The notes: a model not told the origin generated them from the sequence alone. A stretch of DNA of 64,000 nucleotides from CAZKAP01 sp964552195 (GCA_964552195.1 CAZKFM010000007.1:62001-126000), one strand, 5' to 3'; counted from the first letter of the stretch, positions 17,044-26,160 are shown. A program made the numbers and translations.

Positions 17044-17048
17044 GCCGG

Positions 17049-17885
17049 TTAAAACACAAAGCGAGAATACTCCCCTATGGAATCGATGAGATCGAGCTCC
17101 TTCAGGACGTGTTGAACCTCATTTAGTAGTTCAGGTTGTGGTTTCTCGGTACTCCAGCGGGTTAAACTCAGCCATTCTTCAACTTCCTTTTTTTTAAGGC
17201 CGTAGGCCTGGCTTATTTCACTGGCCAGCCCGGGTCTGGAGCTACAGTCGTCAAGGACGCCCTTCAACCTATGGCGCAAATCCTCTATGGCGTCTTTCTT
17301 TTGGTTATAGGCTGCCGTAGTACCCACCCAGACAAAGCAGGGCCAGGGTGTCGGAAACACATCGGCCCGGACAAATTCCTTACGATCTACCAGGGGCTGG
17401 GTGGTGAACTTCTCCCATAGAAAATAGCGATCCGGATGCTCAGAAAGCTCAGCTCGGGCTCCTTCCAGAGTGTTGACCTGAACAAACCTGAGGCCCGCGG
17501 TATCCCAGCCTTTAGACTTGGCGTAGAGGAATGCCATCAGATGACTCCCGCTTCCCTTTCGGCTGATCGCTATATCCATCCCTTTTAAATTGTCTAGCCT
17601 GACTTCTTCCTCCCTGTGCCTCAGATGGACACCCCAGAGCAAAGGAGTTTCCACATAAATTTGAAGTATACGGGCATCCAGGCCACCTGATATGGCTCGC
17701 ACAGCACCCTCGGTAAGCATGAGGGCTCCATCCGCCTCTCCCGAGTTGAGCATGTCCCGCATTCTCCCCGTTCCCTCCGGAACGTCGATCCACTCCAAAA
17801 GGGTTCTCTGGTGATGTTCTTGCTGAGCAAGTAATTTCCAGGGATAATTAAAGTGTTCTGGTACTCCGGCAATTCTCAACACCAT
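17049..17885 (-). CDS. Cytoplasmic substrate-binding-protein-like domain (SsuA/THI5-like fold)
   Basis: The 278-residue protein resembles periplasmic substrate-binding proteins of the NMT1/SsuA type. Matching segments are EADGALMLTEGAVRA, LKGMDIAISRKGSGSHLMAFLYAKSKGW and RFVQVNTLEGARAELS. No signal peptide is present: it begins MVLRIAGVPEH and is probably cytosolic. No ABC permease or ATPase lies nearby. Related orphan proteins occur across Bacteroidota without a known ligand. It converges with the receiver gene (6 bases apart). Confidence 0.65.
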   Translation of the reverse strand: MVLRIAGVPEHFNYPWKLLAQQEHHQRTLLEWIDVPEGTGRMRDMLNSGEADGALMLTEGAVRAISGGLDARILQIYVETPLLWGVHLRHREEEVRLDNLKGMDIAISRKGSGSHLMAFLYAKSKGWDTAGLRFVQVNTLEGARAELSEHPDRYFLWEKFTTQPLVDRKEFVRADVFPTPWPCFVWVGTTAAYNQKKDAIEDLRHRLKGVLDDCSSRPGLASEISQAYGLKKKEVEEWLSLTRWSTEKPQPELLNEVQHVLKELDLIDSIGEYSRFVF

Positions 17886-18069
17886 AGGTTCTCAATTTAT
17901 GGCGTAAAAATAGAAATCCGCTAAATCCAGAAGGAGACGGCCGCTTCAATAGTGGATATCGCAGCATTTAAATACGCATTAATCCAATAGACGCCATAGG
18001 TATTTGTACTTTCCAAGGATTCACATAGTCGTGAATCGGACTGCAGAAAATAGTAGCTTAATCTATAAA

Positions 18070-19005
18070 TCAGAGCTTAAGAATCCGCTCCGACTGATTA
18101 TTAAACAGAAAATTGTATTTCAGCGCCCCGCCCAAATACAGGGAATCATCCTTCATTTGAGAATAGAAATTGGTTCGGCCTTCAGCTACATCGACTCCTG
18201 TTTTATTCAATCGAATGGGATTAAAGGAAGAGAACAAGGGCTTAAGGGATTGGATGATGACCTGATACTGAACATCTCCGAATCCGTATGAATTGTGATC
18301 CTGGAGCAGAGATCGCATCAATTCCCGCTTTCCGGACAAATTACTTTCAAGGGCCAATCGAAGTACTGTGTTTTCGTTGTCATTAAGACCGTTTCGTATA
18401 GCGGGAAATCTCTTGAGGTGAGCTTTAATCGCATCTCCCAAATATTTGAACTGAAATTGTTCAAAGTCACTCAGGTTTTCGAGGCGAATGGGGTTGTCGC
18501 TGCAATACAATTGCCAAATGTAGTCGGCGTACTCAATATCGTCCTGAGTGAGCAGCACTTTATTCTCAAAATGCTGAACAAGCTGCTCGTCCGTAAGCTC
18601 GTTAAGACCAAAGAGCTTTTCTTCACCCTTAATTCTCCCGCTATTGATCAGGAAAATGTCAGAATACCTGCGATGGGTTTTTAGCCAGCTGATTACAGCC
18701 AGCATATTAATCTGGCAGAACAGGTCGTATTCGAACCAGAGCACGATGATGTTGTGCTGCTTGTAATTACACAATGAGCGATACTCCTTAAGAGTCTTCT
18801 CTACAAACCAGGACTTGGAAACTTTGTAGCGCTTGTTGAGAAATTCGAAGCGCGTTTTCCAGAAGGATTCACTGCCTACATGAGTCAGCGTTTTTCCTTC
18901 ACAAAGCATCTCCCTCCATGTAATAATATACCCTTCAATAGGCAAGTTGCCCAATCGCTCCGTAAAACTATCACCATTGGTGATATGTAGAATATGCTGC
19001 TTCAT
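18070..19005 (-). CDS. DUF1835 domain-containing protein
   Basis: The 311-residue protein has the DUF1835-type N-terminus HILHITNGDSFTERL with the HxTNGDS motif. An acidic loop region IIVLWFEYDLFCQINMLAVI and a C-terminal region like DUF3658 follow. Function is unknown for the family. The gene and its flanks (17.9-19.1 kb) are clearly more AT-rich than neighbours, which may mean acquisition or relaxed selection. It is flanked by 184 bases (17886-18069) and 136 bases (19006-19141) with no gene I can support. Confidence 0.75.
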   Translation of the reverse strand: MKQHILHITNGDSFTERLGNLPIEGYIITWREMLCEGKTLTHVGSESFWKTRFEFLNKRYKVSKSWFVEKTLKEYRSLCNYKQHNIIVLWFEYDLFCQINMLAVISWLKTHRRYSDIFLINSGRIKGEEKLFGLNELTDEQLVQHFENKVLLTQDDIEYADYIWQLYCSDNPIRLENLSDFEQFQFKYLGDAIKAHLKRFPAIRNGLNDNENTVLRLALESNLSGKRELMRSLLQDHNSYGFGDVQYQVIIQSLKPLFSSFNPIRLNKTGVDVAEGRTNFYSQMKDDSLYLGGALKYNFLFNNQSERILKL

Positions 19006-19141
19006 GAGTAATTAAGTTGAGTCAGTTTAGTCGGCTAAAAGTAAAATTTACCTCGAATAATCAAAAAAAAAATGAGGTGAAACCTATAGTAATATTCTGA
19101 AAATTAGGAATAAGCTTATTTTTTTTGCAAATATTTAAGGA

Positions 19142-19474
19142 TTATCCACCTACTCTGCGTACATCGAAACCAAACGATTGAAGCAATTCCATGATGTGGT
19201 CGCGATAGTCTCCCTGTATAACGATTTCCTCCTTTTTTACTCCTCCACCCACATGCAGATTCTTCTTGAGTTCGGATGCAAGGGCTTGAAAATCCTTGGG
19301 TGTGCCGTTGTAGTTTCGAATAATGGTAACCGGCTTTCCTTTGCGTTTTTCGTACACACAGTCCACTGTGTGGGGAGGAATCCAGAATTCCCTTTTGTCC
19401 GGTTCTTCAGGTTGGCCTGATTCCTCAGGCCTGTGGTCAGGGAATAGATTTCTGAGTTGATCCTGTAAGTCCAT
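19142..19474 (-). CDS. SUI1/eIF1-like translation initiation factor (YciH family)
   Basis: The 110-residue protein has a disordered N-terminal ~45 residues and a SUI1 domain: VTIIRNYNG, then LASELKKNLHVGGGVKKEEIVIQGDYRDHIMELL (residues about 68-100). Bacterial YciH-type proteins are eIF1 homologues that can influence start-site fidelity. It lies 9 bases after the oxygenase gene on the same strand, so the pair is probably one transcript. Confidence 0.85.
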   Translation of the reverse strand: MDLQDQLRNLFPDHRPEESGQPEEPDKREFWIPPHTVDCVYEKRKGKPVTIIRNYNGTPKDFQALASELKKNLHVGGGVKKEEIVIQGDYRDHIMELLQSFGFDVRRVGG

Positions 19475-19483
19475 GTTATGAGG

Positions 19484-20419
19484 CTATTTGAGTTTCAGCT
19501 CCTTAAGCCGCTCGTCCAGAAAAGCACCCGATGTTATCGGATCGTATCGCGCAGGGCGTTCATCATCATGAAAGGCTTCGAGCACATCCAGGGGCATAAC
19601 GGGATTGGGATGCATAAAAAACGGAAGGGAATACCTGGACTCCGAAATCCGATGACCTTCCGGGTTTATCACCCGATGCAGGGTAGAGGGCAGAAAATCG
19701 TTGGTAAGCCTGGAGAGCATGTCGCCGATGTTCACAATCAGTTCATCCTCACCCGCATTGACCGGTATCCAGTTGCCATTCATATCCCGCACCTCGAGAC
19801 CTGAACCCTGAGAGGCCATGAGCAGAGTTATCAGGTTGATATCCGTGTGAGCAGCTGCCCGTGTACCGGATGCGTTTTTATCAATGGGCGGGTAATGGAT
19901 GGCCCTCAATATCGAATCCCCTCCGCGGGACCAGGGCTCGAAGTAGTCCCCTCCTATGTTCAGGTACAGGCCAATGGCCTTCAAAAGCAGGAATGCGACT
20001 CCTTCGAGCTGTTGGAAGACTTGTTTTCCCAGGACGTTAAATTCGGGAAGCTCTTCGATGGTAATATTTTTAGGCATTTCTGCAGATATAGGCTCGTATT
20101 GGCCAAAATGCCAGAATTCCTTGAGATCCGGCTGGCTTTGTCCCTGAGCGGTCTCCATGCCAAAGCGAGTATAGCCCCGCTGACCGGCACCTCCTTCGAG
20201 TATATAATGATCCTTTATCTCCTGGTCCAAGGCAAAAAATCGCCGTACCTGCTCATAAACGGCATCGCGTTCTTCCATGGAAGGGATGTGGGTGCGGATT
20301 CGGGCGAATCCGATGTTTTTGAAGGAGTCCCCCAAGTCACCTACGAATTCCAATTGTTTATCCACATTGCCGGACGTAAAATCGCGGAGGTCAACTAACT
20401 TTATGGTCGAACTTTGCAT
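19484..20419 (-). CDS. 2-oxoglutarate/Fe(II) oxygenase, isopenicillin N synthase-like family
   Basis: The 311-residue protein has the N-terminal DIOX_N-type region (VDLRDFTSGN...) and the double-stranded beta-helix core. The iron ligands are visible: His and Asp in AAHTDINLITLL and the distal His in STLHRVIN. The RxS co-substrate motif is RYSLPFF. The family oxidises small molecules; the substrate here is unknown. It is divergent from the polyketide operon (55 bases between starts) and precedes the SUI1 gene. Confidence 0.83.
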   Translation of the reverse strand: MQSSTIKLVDLRDFTSGNVDKQLEFVGDLGDSFKNIGFARIRTHIPSMEERDAVYEQVRRFFALDQEIKDHYILEGGAGQRGYTRFGMETAQGQSQPDLKEFWHFGQYEPISAEMPKNITIEELPEFNVLGKQVFQQLEGVAFLLLKAIGLYLNIGGDYFEPWSRGGDSILRAIHYPPIDKNASGTRAAAHTDINLITLLMASQGSGLEVRDMNGNWIPVNAGEDELIVNIGDMLSRLTNDFLPSTLHRVINPEGHRISESRYSLPFFMHPNPVMPLDVLEAFHDDERPARYDPITSGAFLDERLKELKLK

Positions 20420-20474
20420 TACCTTGTTCTTTTAGTGGGTTTTGATTAATCGGGGCCTACAAAACTAAACATAT

Positions 20475-22454
20475 ATGAGTAAGACCGTAACCGCGGATCT
20501 GGATAAACATACGCTTCTCTACCTTTACAAGTCCTTGTTGCTCTCCCGCCTTATAGAAGAGAAGATGATCGTGCTTCTCAGGCAGGGCAAGGTCAAGAAG
20601 TGGTTTAGCGGAATTGGTCAGGAGGCCGTTTCCGTCGGGATCATCAGTGCCCTGAAGAAAAGTGAGTTTGTGCTGCCCATGCACCGGAATCTGGCCGTAT
20701 TCACAGGCCGGAAAATAGAATTGAATCGGTTGTTCCAGCAGTGGCAGGGAAAACCGGGTGGATTCACCTCAGGTCGAGACCGGAGCTTCCACTTCGGCAG
20801 CAGGGAACACCGAATAATTGGAATGATCTCTCATCTCGGCCCGCAATTAGGAGTAGCCTGTGGCTTAGCTTTATCGCAGAAACTCAAATCCAAAAATCGG
20901 GTGACCGTCGTACTAACAGGAGAAGGCGGAACAAGCGAAGGGGACTTTCACGAAGCGCTGAACATCGCTTCGGTATGGAAACTGCCGGTTCTTTTCTGTA
21001 TTGAGAACAATGGGTATGCCTTATCCACGCCGACGAAAGAGCAGTACCGTTGCAAGCATCTCAGCTATAGGGGAGTTGGTTACGGAATGGAATCCCATCG
21101 CCTGTCCGGTAACGATGTGGTCAAGGTGTACAAGACCCTCCATAAAATTGCCAGCAGCGTCCGGGAAAAACCCAGGCCCGTGCTCATCGAATTCGAAACC
21201 TTCCGCTTGCGGGGACACGAGGAGGCAAGTGGAACGGCCTACGTTCCCGATGAGCTTATGGAGACCTGGGCAAAGAAAGACCCCCTGCTGCGTATAGAAG
21301 ACCAACTCAAAGAAACCGGCCTGCTCAGTGAGGAACGCATAGCAAAATACCGGCGATCACTTCAGGAGAGCATTGATCTAGAATGGAAGCGGGCCGATGA
21401 GGCACCCGGGGTCCTGCCCGACGCCCAAAGAGAAGAAGCCGAGGTGATGGCACCCTTCGAAGCGCCCGATGAGATTCCCGACACGGACACCACGGAACAA
21501 CGACTTATAGACGTACTGAGGGATGCCCACTTCGAAGCGATGGAAAGCCATGAGAACCTGGTAATTATGGGACAGGACATCGCAGAGTACGGAGGAGTCT
21601 TCAAAATCACTGAAGGACTGCACGAACGCTTCGGTAAGGATCGGGTCCGTAACACCCCGCTCTGCGAATCGGCAGTGATCTCCGCAGCCATGGGTTTGTC
21701 CATCGGCGGCTTTAAATCCATAGTCGAAATGCAGTTCGCAGACTTCGTCAGTACCGGATTCAATCCCATTGTTAACCTGTTGGCCAAATCCTACTACCGC
21801 TGGGGGCAGCAGGCCGATGTCGTCATCCGAATGCCCTGTGGTGGTGGAGTAGCCGCGGGTCCTTTTCACTCCCAGACCAACGAGTCCTGGTTTGTATCGA
21901 CCCCGGGGCTTCAGTTGGTATATCCTTCCTTCCCATATGATGCCAAGGGTCTGTTTCACAGTGCCGTGGACAGCCCGAATCCGGTACTGTTCTTCGAGCA
22001 TAAAAAAATATACCGCAGCGTACGCGAGGAAGTGCCGAAAGGGAGGTACACCATTCCCATTGGTAAAGCTCGCTGTGTGCGAAGGGGAGACCGATTCACT
22101 GTCGTAACCTATGGCATGGGGGTGCACTGGGCACTGGAAGTTTTGGAACGCCATCCGGAATGGTCGGGTGAATTAATTGACCTCAGGTCGATCAGACCAC
22201 TGGATTCCGAAAGGGTATTCCGATCCGTAAGAAAAACAGGACGTGTACTGCTGATCACGGAAGATTCACTGATTGGGAGTGTAATCGGGGATCTGGCCGC
22301 ACAAATTCAGGAACATTGTTTTGCCCACCTCGACGCTCCTATTGCCCGGGTAGGTAGTCTGGAGACACCGGTTCCCTTCGCGCCTGTGCTCGAGAATGAT
22401 TATCTCCCCGTCGGACGCATAGAGGGCGCCATGCTGCGACTACTGGAATATTGA
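20475..22454 (+). CDS. 2-oxoacid dehydrogenase E1 component, alpha-beta fusion (branched-chain type)
   Basis: The 659-residue protein joins E1-alpha (about 1-330) and E1-beta (about 340-659) of a branched-chain-type 2-oxoacid dehydrogenase. The thiamine diphosphate motif in alpha is GEGGTSEGDFHEALN...ENNGYALST. Beta carries MGQDIAEYGG, ESAVISAAMGLS and the DLRSIRPLD motif. E1 decarboxylates branched 2-oxoacids and hands acyl groups to lipoyl-E2, yielding isobutyryl-, isovaleryl- or 2-methylbutyryl-CoA. No E2 or E3 gene is here. It is the first gene of a tightly packed operon with the type III PKS (10 bases to the next gene), suggesting a role in supplying starter acyl-CoA, though a housekeeping role is equally possible. 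Confidence 0.87.
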   Translation: MSKTVTADLDKHTLLYLYKSLLLSRLIEEKMIVLLRQGKVKKWFSGIGQEAVSVGIISALKKSEFVLPMHRNLAVFTGRKIELNRLFQQWQGKPGGFTSGRDRSFHFGSREHRIIGMISHLGPQLGVACGLALSQKLKSKNRVTVVLTGEGGTSEGDFHEALNIASVWKLPVLFCIENNGYALSTPTKEQYRCKHLSYRGVGYGMESHRLSGNDVVKVYKTLHKIASSVREKPRPVLIEFETFRLRGHEEASGTAYVPDELMETWAKKDPLLRIEDQLKETGLLSEERIAKYRRSLQESIDLEWKRADEAPGVLPDAQREEAEVMAPFEAPDEIPDTDTTEQRLIDVLRDAHFEAMESHENLVIMGQDIAEYGGVFKITEGLHERFGKDRVRNTPLCESAVISAAMGLSIGGFKSIVEMQFADFVSTGFNPIVNLLAKSYYRWGQQADVVIRMPCGGGVAAGPFHSQTNESWFVSTPGLQLVYPSFPYDAKGLFHSAVDSPNPVLFFEHKKIYRSVREEVPKGRYTIPIGKARCVRRGDRFTVVTYGMGVHWALEVLERHPEWSGELIDLRSIRPLDSERVFRSVRKTGRVLLITEDSLIGSVIGDLAAQIQEHCFAHLDAPIARVGSLETPVPFAPVLENDYLPVGRIEGAMLRLLEY

Positions 22455-22464
22455 AACAAGCCTC

Positions 22465-23592
22465 TTGAAAGAGAACGAATACGACATACTTATAGTAGGC
22501 GGAGGATTAAGTGGGGCTATACTGGCTCTGTTACTCAGCCGGCATCCCTACAAGATCGGGGTCCTGGAGAAAGATGCCACGGCCCGGCATAAGGTTTGTG
22601 GCGAATACATATCACGGGAGGTAAAGCCCGTACTGGTCTCCCTGCTACCCGAACTCGACTGGACCCAGTTGCCGGACATCCGCCGATTCTCGCTTACGGA
22701 TTCACACGGCAGGAGAGTCGGATGCGATTTGCCCTTAGGGGGAATTGGCATAAGCCGATATGCACTGGAGGGAGCCCTGAGAGAAAAACTTTTGCACACC
22801 AGGGTGGAATGGATCACCGAAAAGGCCGATCGTATCGAAAGTGATAAATCCGGCTACATTGTGATCAGCCGACAGGGTATGAAACGCAAGAGTCGATGGG
22901 TCGCCGGGGCCTACGGAAAAGCATCCGGACTGGACAAAGGACTCGGACGTCACTTCACCAGTGTTCATAGTCCATGGATGGGAATCAAGGCACACTTCAT
23001 GCCCGAGCGATTTGACAGCGCTCAGGTCTCCCTTCATTTATTTAAAGGCGGGTATGCCGGTCTTTCTTCCGTAGAAAACGGAAGAGTCAATGTCTGTGCC
23101 CTGTACCACCGGGAAGCCTTCAGGAAGCTGAATTCAACCGATGAATTCTTCAATTCCACTTTAATGGAAAACCCGGATTTACGGGATTTCCTTTCTCAAT
23201 CCCGTCCGCTTTTCGAACACCCGCTCAGCATTTCCAATGTACATTTCGGTGCCAAAGGAGCCGTAGCCGGTGAAATTCCCATGTGCGGGGATAGCGCCGG
23301 GGTGATCTATCCCCTGAGCGGGAATGGCATGGCCATGGCCATAAGGGCCTCTTATATGCTGGCACAGCTGTTTGAACAAGGCATGGAAGGCAGGTTAAAC
23401 CGGGATGAATTACTTCGGAAATACCAAAAGTCCTGGTACGGGACTTTTCGATTCCGGCTATGGGCAGGTTCGATTTTTCAAAAGGGAATGACCCTGCCTC
23501 GAGTGGCCTCCGCTGGAATGAGTGTCCTTCGTCAGGCTCCTTTTTTGCTGCCTCCGCTCGTACGAACCACTCACGGCAAAATTGGGAGATGA
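22465..23592 (+). CDS. FAD-dependent oxidoreductase (geranylgeranyl reductase/PHBH-like family)
   Basis: The 375-residue flavoprotein has the N-terminal dinucleotide fold IVGGGLSGAILALLLSR, then KVCGEYISREV. The second FAD motif is CGDSAGVIYPLSGNGMAMAIRASY near residue 275. The family includes monooxygenases, halogenases and prenyl reductases. In the operon it probably hydroxylates or otherwise redox-tailors the polyketide ring; the analogy is SrsC beside SrsA/SrsB in Streptomyces griseus. The start is TTG at 22465, 10 bases after the E1 stop. Its stop overlaps the methyltransferase start (ATGA). Confidence 0.82.
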   Translation: MKENEYDILIVGGGLSGAILALLLSRHPYKIGVLEKDATARHKVCGEYISREVKPVLVSLLPELDWTQLPDIRRFSLTDSHGRRVGCDLPLGGIGISRYALEGALREKLLHTRVEWITEKADRIESDKSGYIVISRQGMKRKSRWVAGAYGKASGLDKGLGRHFTSVHSPWMGIKAHFMPERFDSAQVSLHLFKGGYAGLSSVENGRVNVCALYHREAFRKLNSTDEFFNSTLMENPDLRDFLSQSRPLFEHPLSISNVHFGAKGAVAGEIPMCGDSAGVIYPLSGNGMAMAIRASYMLAQLFEQGMEGRLNRDELLRKYQKSWYGTFRFRLWAGSIFQKGMTLPRVASAGMSVLRQAPFLLPPLVRTTHGKIGR

Positions 23593-24308
23593 GTTTTAAA
23601 AAACGTTACGATGGCCCCGAAATCATGGATAACTGGGAGGGGGGAGAAATTCTTGAGCAGAAGAATGTGCATAAGGACATACAGTTTATCAACCGAATAT
23701 TAGGTGGAAACCGGGCCATTTGTCGGGAAGCGGAGCGATTGATCCGGGCGAGGCCCGTTGAGCAGTACCGCATACTCGATGTAGGTTGCGGCGATGGTGG
23801 TTTACTGCGGTACATGGAAAAACGACTTCGCAAGAAATTTCCGGAAATACGATTTGTTCTGGAAGGTTGGGATAACAATGCTGATATTATAGAACATGCC
23901 CGATCGATCCGCAGCCAGGCTTCCGACCTGGAGTTCCGCACCATGGATCTTATGGAATGTTTACCGGAAACCCAGTTCGATCTGGTTGTGAGCGCATTGA
24001 CTTTCCACCATTTTACCGACGGGCAGATCCGACTTATTCTCAACCGGCTAATGCCGATCACCCGTGATACCCTCCTGATTTCGGATTTGGCCAGATCGGA
24101 AATTTCGTACTATCTTTTCTCAGTGTTTGCCCGTATTTTCCTGAAGACGCAGACCGCGCGCTCAGATGGCCTTACCTCGATCCGAAAGGGATTTCGTCCT
24201 GAGGATTTTCAAGGCTATCAACAGGGGCTATCCGAAACCCGATTTTCGCTGAGATGGGTTTGGGCATTCCGTTACCACTGGATCCTAAAAAAGTCCCGGA
24301 TTACATGA
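23589..24308 (+). CDS. SAM-dependent class I methyltransferase
   Basis: The 239-residue enzyme has SAM motif I ILDVGCGDGGLLRY (about residues 64-77), a motif II-like acidic segment LEGWDNNADI, and FDLVVSALTFHHFTD for motif IV. I choose the ATG at 23589, which overlaps the flavoprotein stop; longer readings of the frame lie inside the previous gene. It probably methylates carbon or oxygen of the polyketide. Its stop overlaps the start of the type III PKS gene (ATGATGA), so translation is coupled. Confidence 0.84.
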   Translation: MSFKKRYDGPEIMDNWEGGEILEQKNVHKDIQFINRILGGNRAICREAERLIRARPVEQYRILDVGCGDGGLLRYMEKRLRKKFPEIRFVLEGWDNNADIIEHARSIRSQASDLEFRTMDLMECLPETQFDLVVSALTFHHFTDGQIRLILNRLMPITRDTLLISDLARSEISYYLFSVFARIFLKTQTARSDGLTSIRKGFRPEDFQGYQQGLSETRFSLRWVWAFRYHWILKKSRIT

Positions 24309-25366
24309 TGAAAAACCGAATAGTGGATGTGGAAACGCATTCCCCACCCTTTACACGGACCACGGCCGAAATCCTCCCTTTCATGAAGGATTGGCTGGGT
24401 GATCAGGATGAACGTTTCGTTCGAAAAATGTCCAAGATATTCGAGGGGGCAGGAGTGGACCGTCGCTATGGTATCATGGATATAGACGAGGTGTTCAGAC
24501 CGACGTCCTTCGAAGAAAAGAACCGGGATTATCAAAATGCCGTGCTCGACATGAGCCGGAAGGCACTTTCCCGTTGCCTGGATCGCAATGGCTGGGAACC
24601 AGAGAGCATAGACATGATTATTACCGTAAGTTGCACAGGCTTCATGATCCCGTCCCTCGATGCCTATCTTATCAATGATTTGGGTTTAAAGACCTCTGTG
24701 ATCAGGCTTCCCGTTACCGAAATGGGCTGTGTTGCGGGAATCTCAGGACTGATTTATGCGCATAATTACCTGCAGGGACATCCGGGTAAGCGCGCGGTTG
24801 TTATTGCAGCAGAATGCCCTACAGCTACCTTTCAACATCAGGACTATTCCATGGCCAATGTGGTGAGTGCAGCACTATTCGGGGATGGATGTGCCTGTGT
24901 ACTGATGAGCAGTCGTGAAGACGACGAGGGTCCGGTTATACGGGCAGCAGGCATGTATCATTTCCCGGACAGCACCTACCTGATGGGTTTCGATCTGACC
25001 AATTTGGGGCTGCGCATGGTTCTGGACCCTCAGGTGCCTGAAATGATAGAATCGCATTTCGAACGAATCGTCATACCCTTCCTGAACGAACAGGGGCTGG
25101 GAATTCATGATTTAGACCGACTGGTATTTCATCCTGGCGGACGCAAAATCGTGGAGAAAACTGAAGAACTTTTTGGAAACTTTGGAAAGAACCTGGACGA
25201 AACCCGAAAAACCCTTAAAGAATTTGGCAACATGAGCAGTGCTACGGTGTTGTACGTCCTACGGGAGGTGATGAATCGACAGCCCGGGCCTGGTGAGAAA
25301 GGGTTGCTGTTGAGCTTTGGACCTGGTTTTTCCGCGCAACGCATGTTAATCGAATGGGAAGCATAA
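24305..25366 (+). CDS. Type III polyketide synthase
   Basis: The 353-residue enzyme of the chalcone-synthase superfamily has the full catalytic triad: Cys142 in TEMGCVAGISG, His276 in FHPGGRK and Asn309 in FGNMSSAT. The C-terminal loop FGPGF is at 338-342. The family condenses an acyl-CoA or acyl-ACP starter with malonyl-CoA to make resorcinols, pyrones or phloroglucinols. I use the ATG at 24305, inside the overlap with the methyltransferase stop; upstream readings of the frame lie within that gene. The last 13 bases overlap the reductase gene. The adjoining methyltransferase and flavoprotein recall srsABC of Streptomyces griseus. The neighbouring KS/DH/ER/ACP set suggests a fatty acyl starter made on a dedicated carrier. 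Confidence 0.9.
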   Translation: MMKNRIVDVETHSPPFTRTTAEILPFMKDWLGDQDERFVRKMSKIFEGAGVDRRYGIMDIDEVFRPTSFEEKNRDYQNAVLDMSRKALSRCLDRNGWEPESIDMIITVSCTGFMIPSLDAYLINDLGLKTSVIRLPVTEMGCVAGISGLIYAHNYLQGHPGKRAVVIAAECPTATFQHQDYSMANVVSAALFGDGCACVLMSSREDDEGPVIRAAGMYHFPDSTYLMGFDLTNLGLRMVLDPQVPEMIESHFERIVIPFLNEQGLGIHDLDRLVFHPGGRKIVEKTEELFGNFGKNLDETRKTLKEFGNMSSATVLYVLREVMNRQPGPGEKGLLLSFGPGFSAQRMLIEWEA

Positions 25367-26157
25367 AGAAACGCATACCCGAAAACGGAAAATGGATACT
25401 CATACTCGGGGGGAGTAGTGGCATAGGCCGGGCCTGTGCCGAAAAATTCGCCGATAAAGGATACCACCTCCTTATTGTACACCGGGACCTCAAATCCCGT
25501 AAGGAAGAATTGACCATACTCTGGGATCAGCTCAGAAGCAGGGGTGTACAGGTATTTGCCTTTAATAAAGACGGTGTGCAGAAGGACTCCATAACAGCCT
25601 TGTGCAATACCATTCGCGAGATGATTCCTCCCTATTCGATCCGAATGGTACTTCACTGCATTTCAAGAGGGAACCTGAAACAGCTGAGTCCGGGAGATCC
25701 CGGAGGGCTCAGCAGAGAGGATTTCCTGCTCACTGCGACAGCCATGTCTCTGAGTCTTTACGATTGGGTGGATGCTCTGTTTCAGTTCAAACTGCTCATG
25801 GCTGACGCACGGGTTCTGGGGTTCAGTAGTGAAGGAGCCCGCAAGACATGGCCGCACTACGCCGCAGTAGCCAATGCCAAGAGCAGTCTGGAAAGCCTTA
25901 TACGCCATATGGCCTACGAATTGTCTCCGAAGGGGATTCGGGTTAATGGCATACGTGCCGGGATCACTCGAACACCCTCTTTAGAGATGATCCCCGGACA
26001 CGAGGACCTGATCGCCCATGCCTTAAGGCGAAACCCTTCGAAAAGACTTACCACACCGCTGGATATTGCTAACGTGGCCTACCTGCTCAGTACAGATGAG
26101 GCGTACTGGATCAATGGAGCTATTATCCCAGTGGACGGAGGAGAAGGATTACAGTAG
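25354..26157 (+). CDS. Short-chain dehydrogenase, enoyl-ACP reductase-like (FabI/FabL spacing)
   Basis: The 267-residue SDR has the NADP-binding loop LGGSSGIGRACAEKF (residues 18-32). The active-site pair is Tyr169 and Lys176 in HYAAVANAKSSLE. The Tyr-x6-Lys spacing is that of enoyl-ACP reductases FabI and FabL, not the Tyr-x3-Lys of FabG ketoreductases. The C-terminal WINGAIIPVDGG is usual for SDRs. I therefore infer a dedicated enoyl reductase for the cluster's acyl chain; a ketoreductase role is less likely. It starts inside the PKS gene (13-base overlap) and ends 3 bases before the dehydratase. Confidence 0.78.
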   Translation: MGSIKKRIPENGKWILILGGSSGIGRACAEKFADKGYHLLIVHRDLKSRKEELTILWDQLRSRGVQVFAFNKDGVQKDSITALCNTIREMIPPYSIRMVLHCISRGNLKQLSPGDPGGLSREDFLLTATAMSLSLYDWVDALFQFKLLMADARVLGFSSEGARKTWPHYAAVANAKSSLESLIRHMAYELSPKGIRVNGIRAGITRTPSLEMIPGHEDLIAHALRRNPSKRLTTPLDIANVAYLLSTDEAYWINGAIIPVDGGEGLQ

Positions 26158-26160
26158 GAT

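Noticed and set aside
21378..22154. Minus-strand frame of about 258 codons within the E1 gene
   Set aside because: Antisense to the clearly conserved E1-beta domain; composition and lack of motifs mark it as a shadow.
24305..25366. Possible KAS III or HMG-CoA synthase instead of type III PKS
   Set aside because: The Cys-His-Asn set with FHPGG, FGNMSS and the FGPGF loop fits type III PKS better than KAS III or HMG-CoA synthase.
25354..26157. FabG ketoreductase call for the SDR
   Set aside because: The Tyr-x6-Lys spacing fits enoyl reductases; FabG would have Tyr-x3-Lys.
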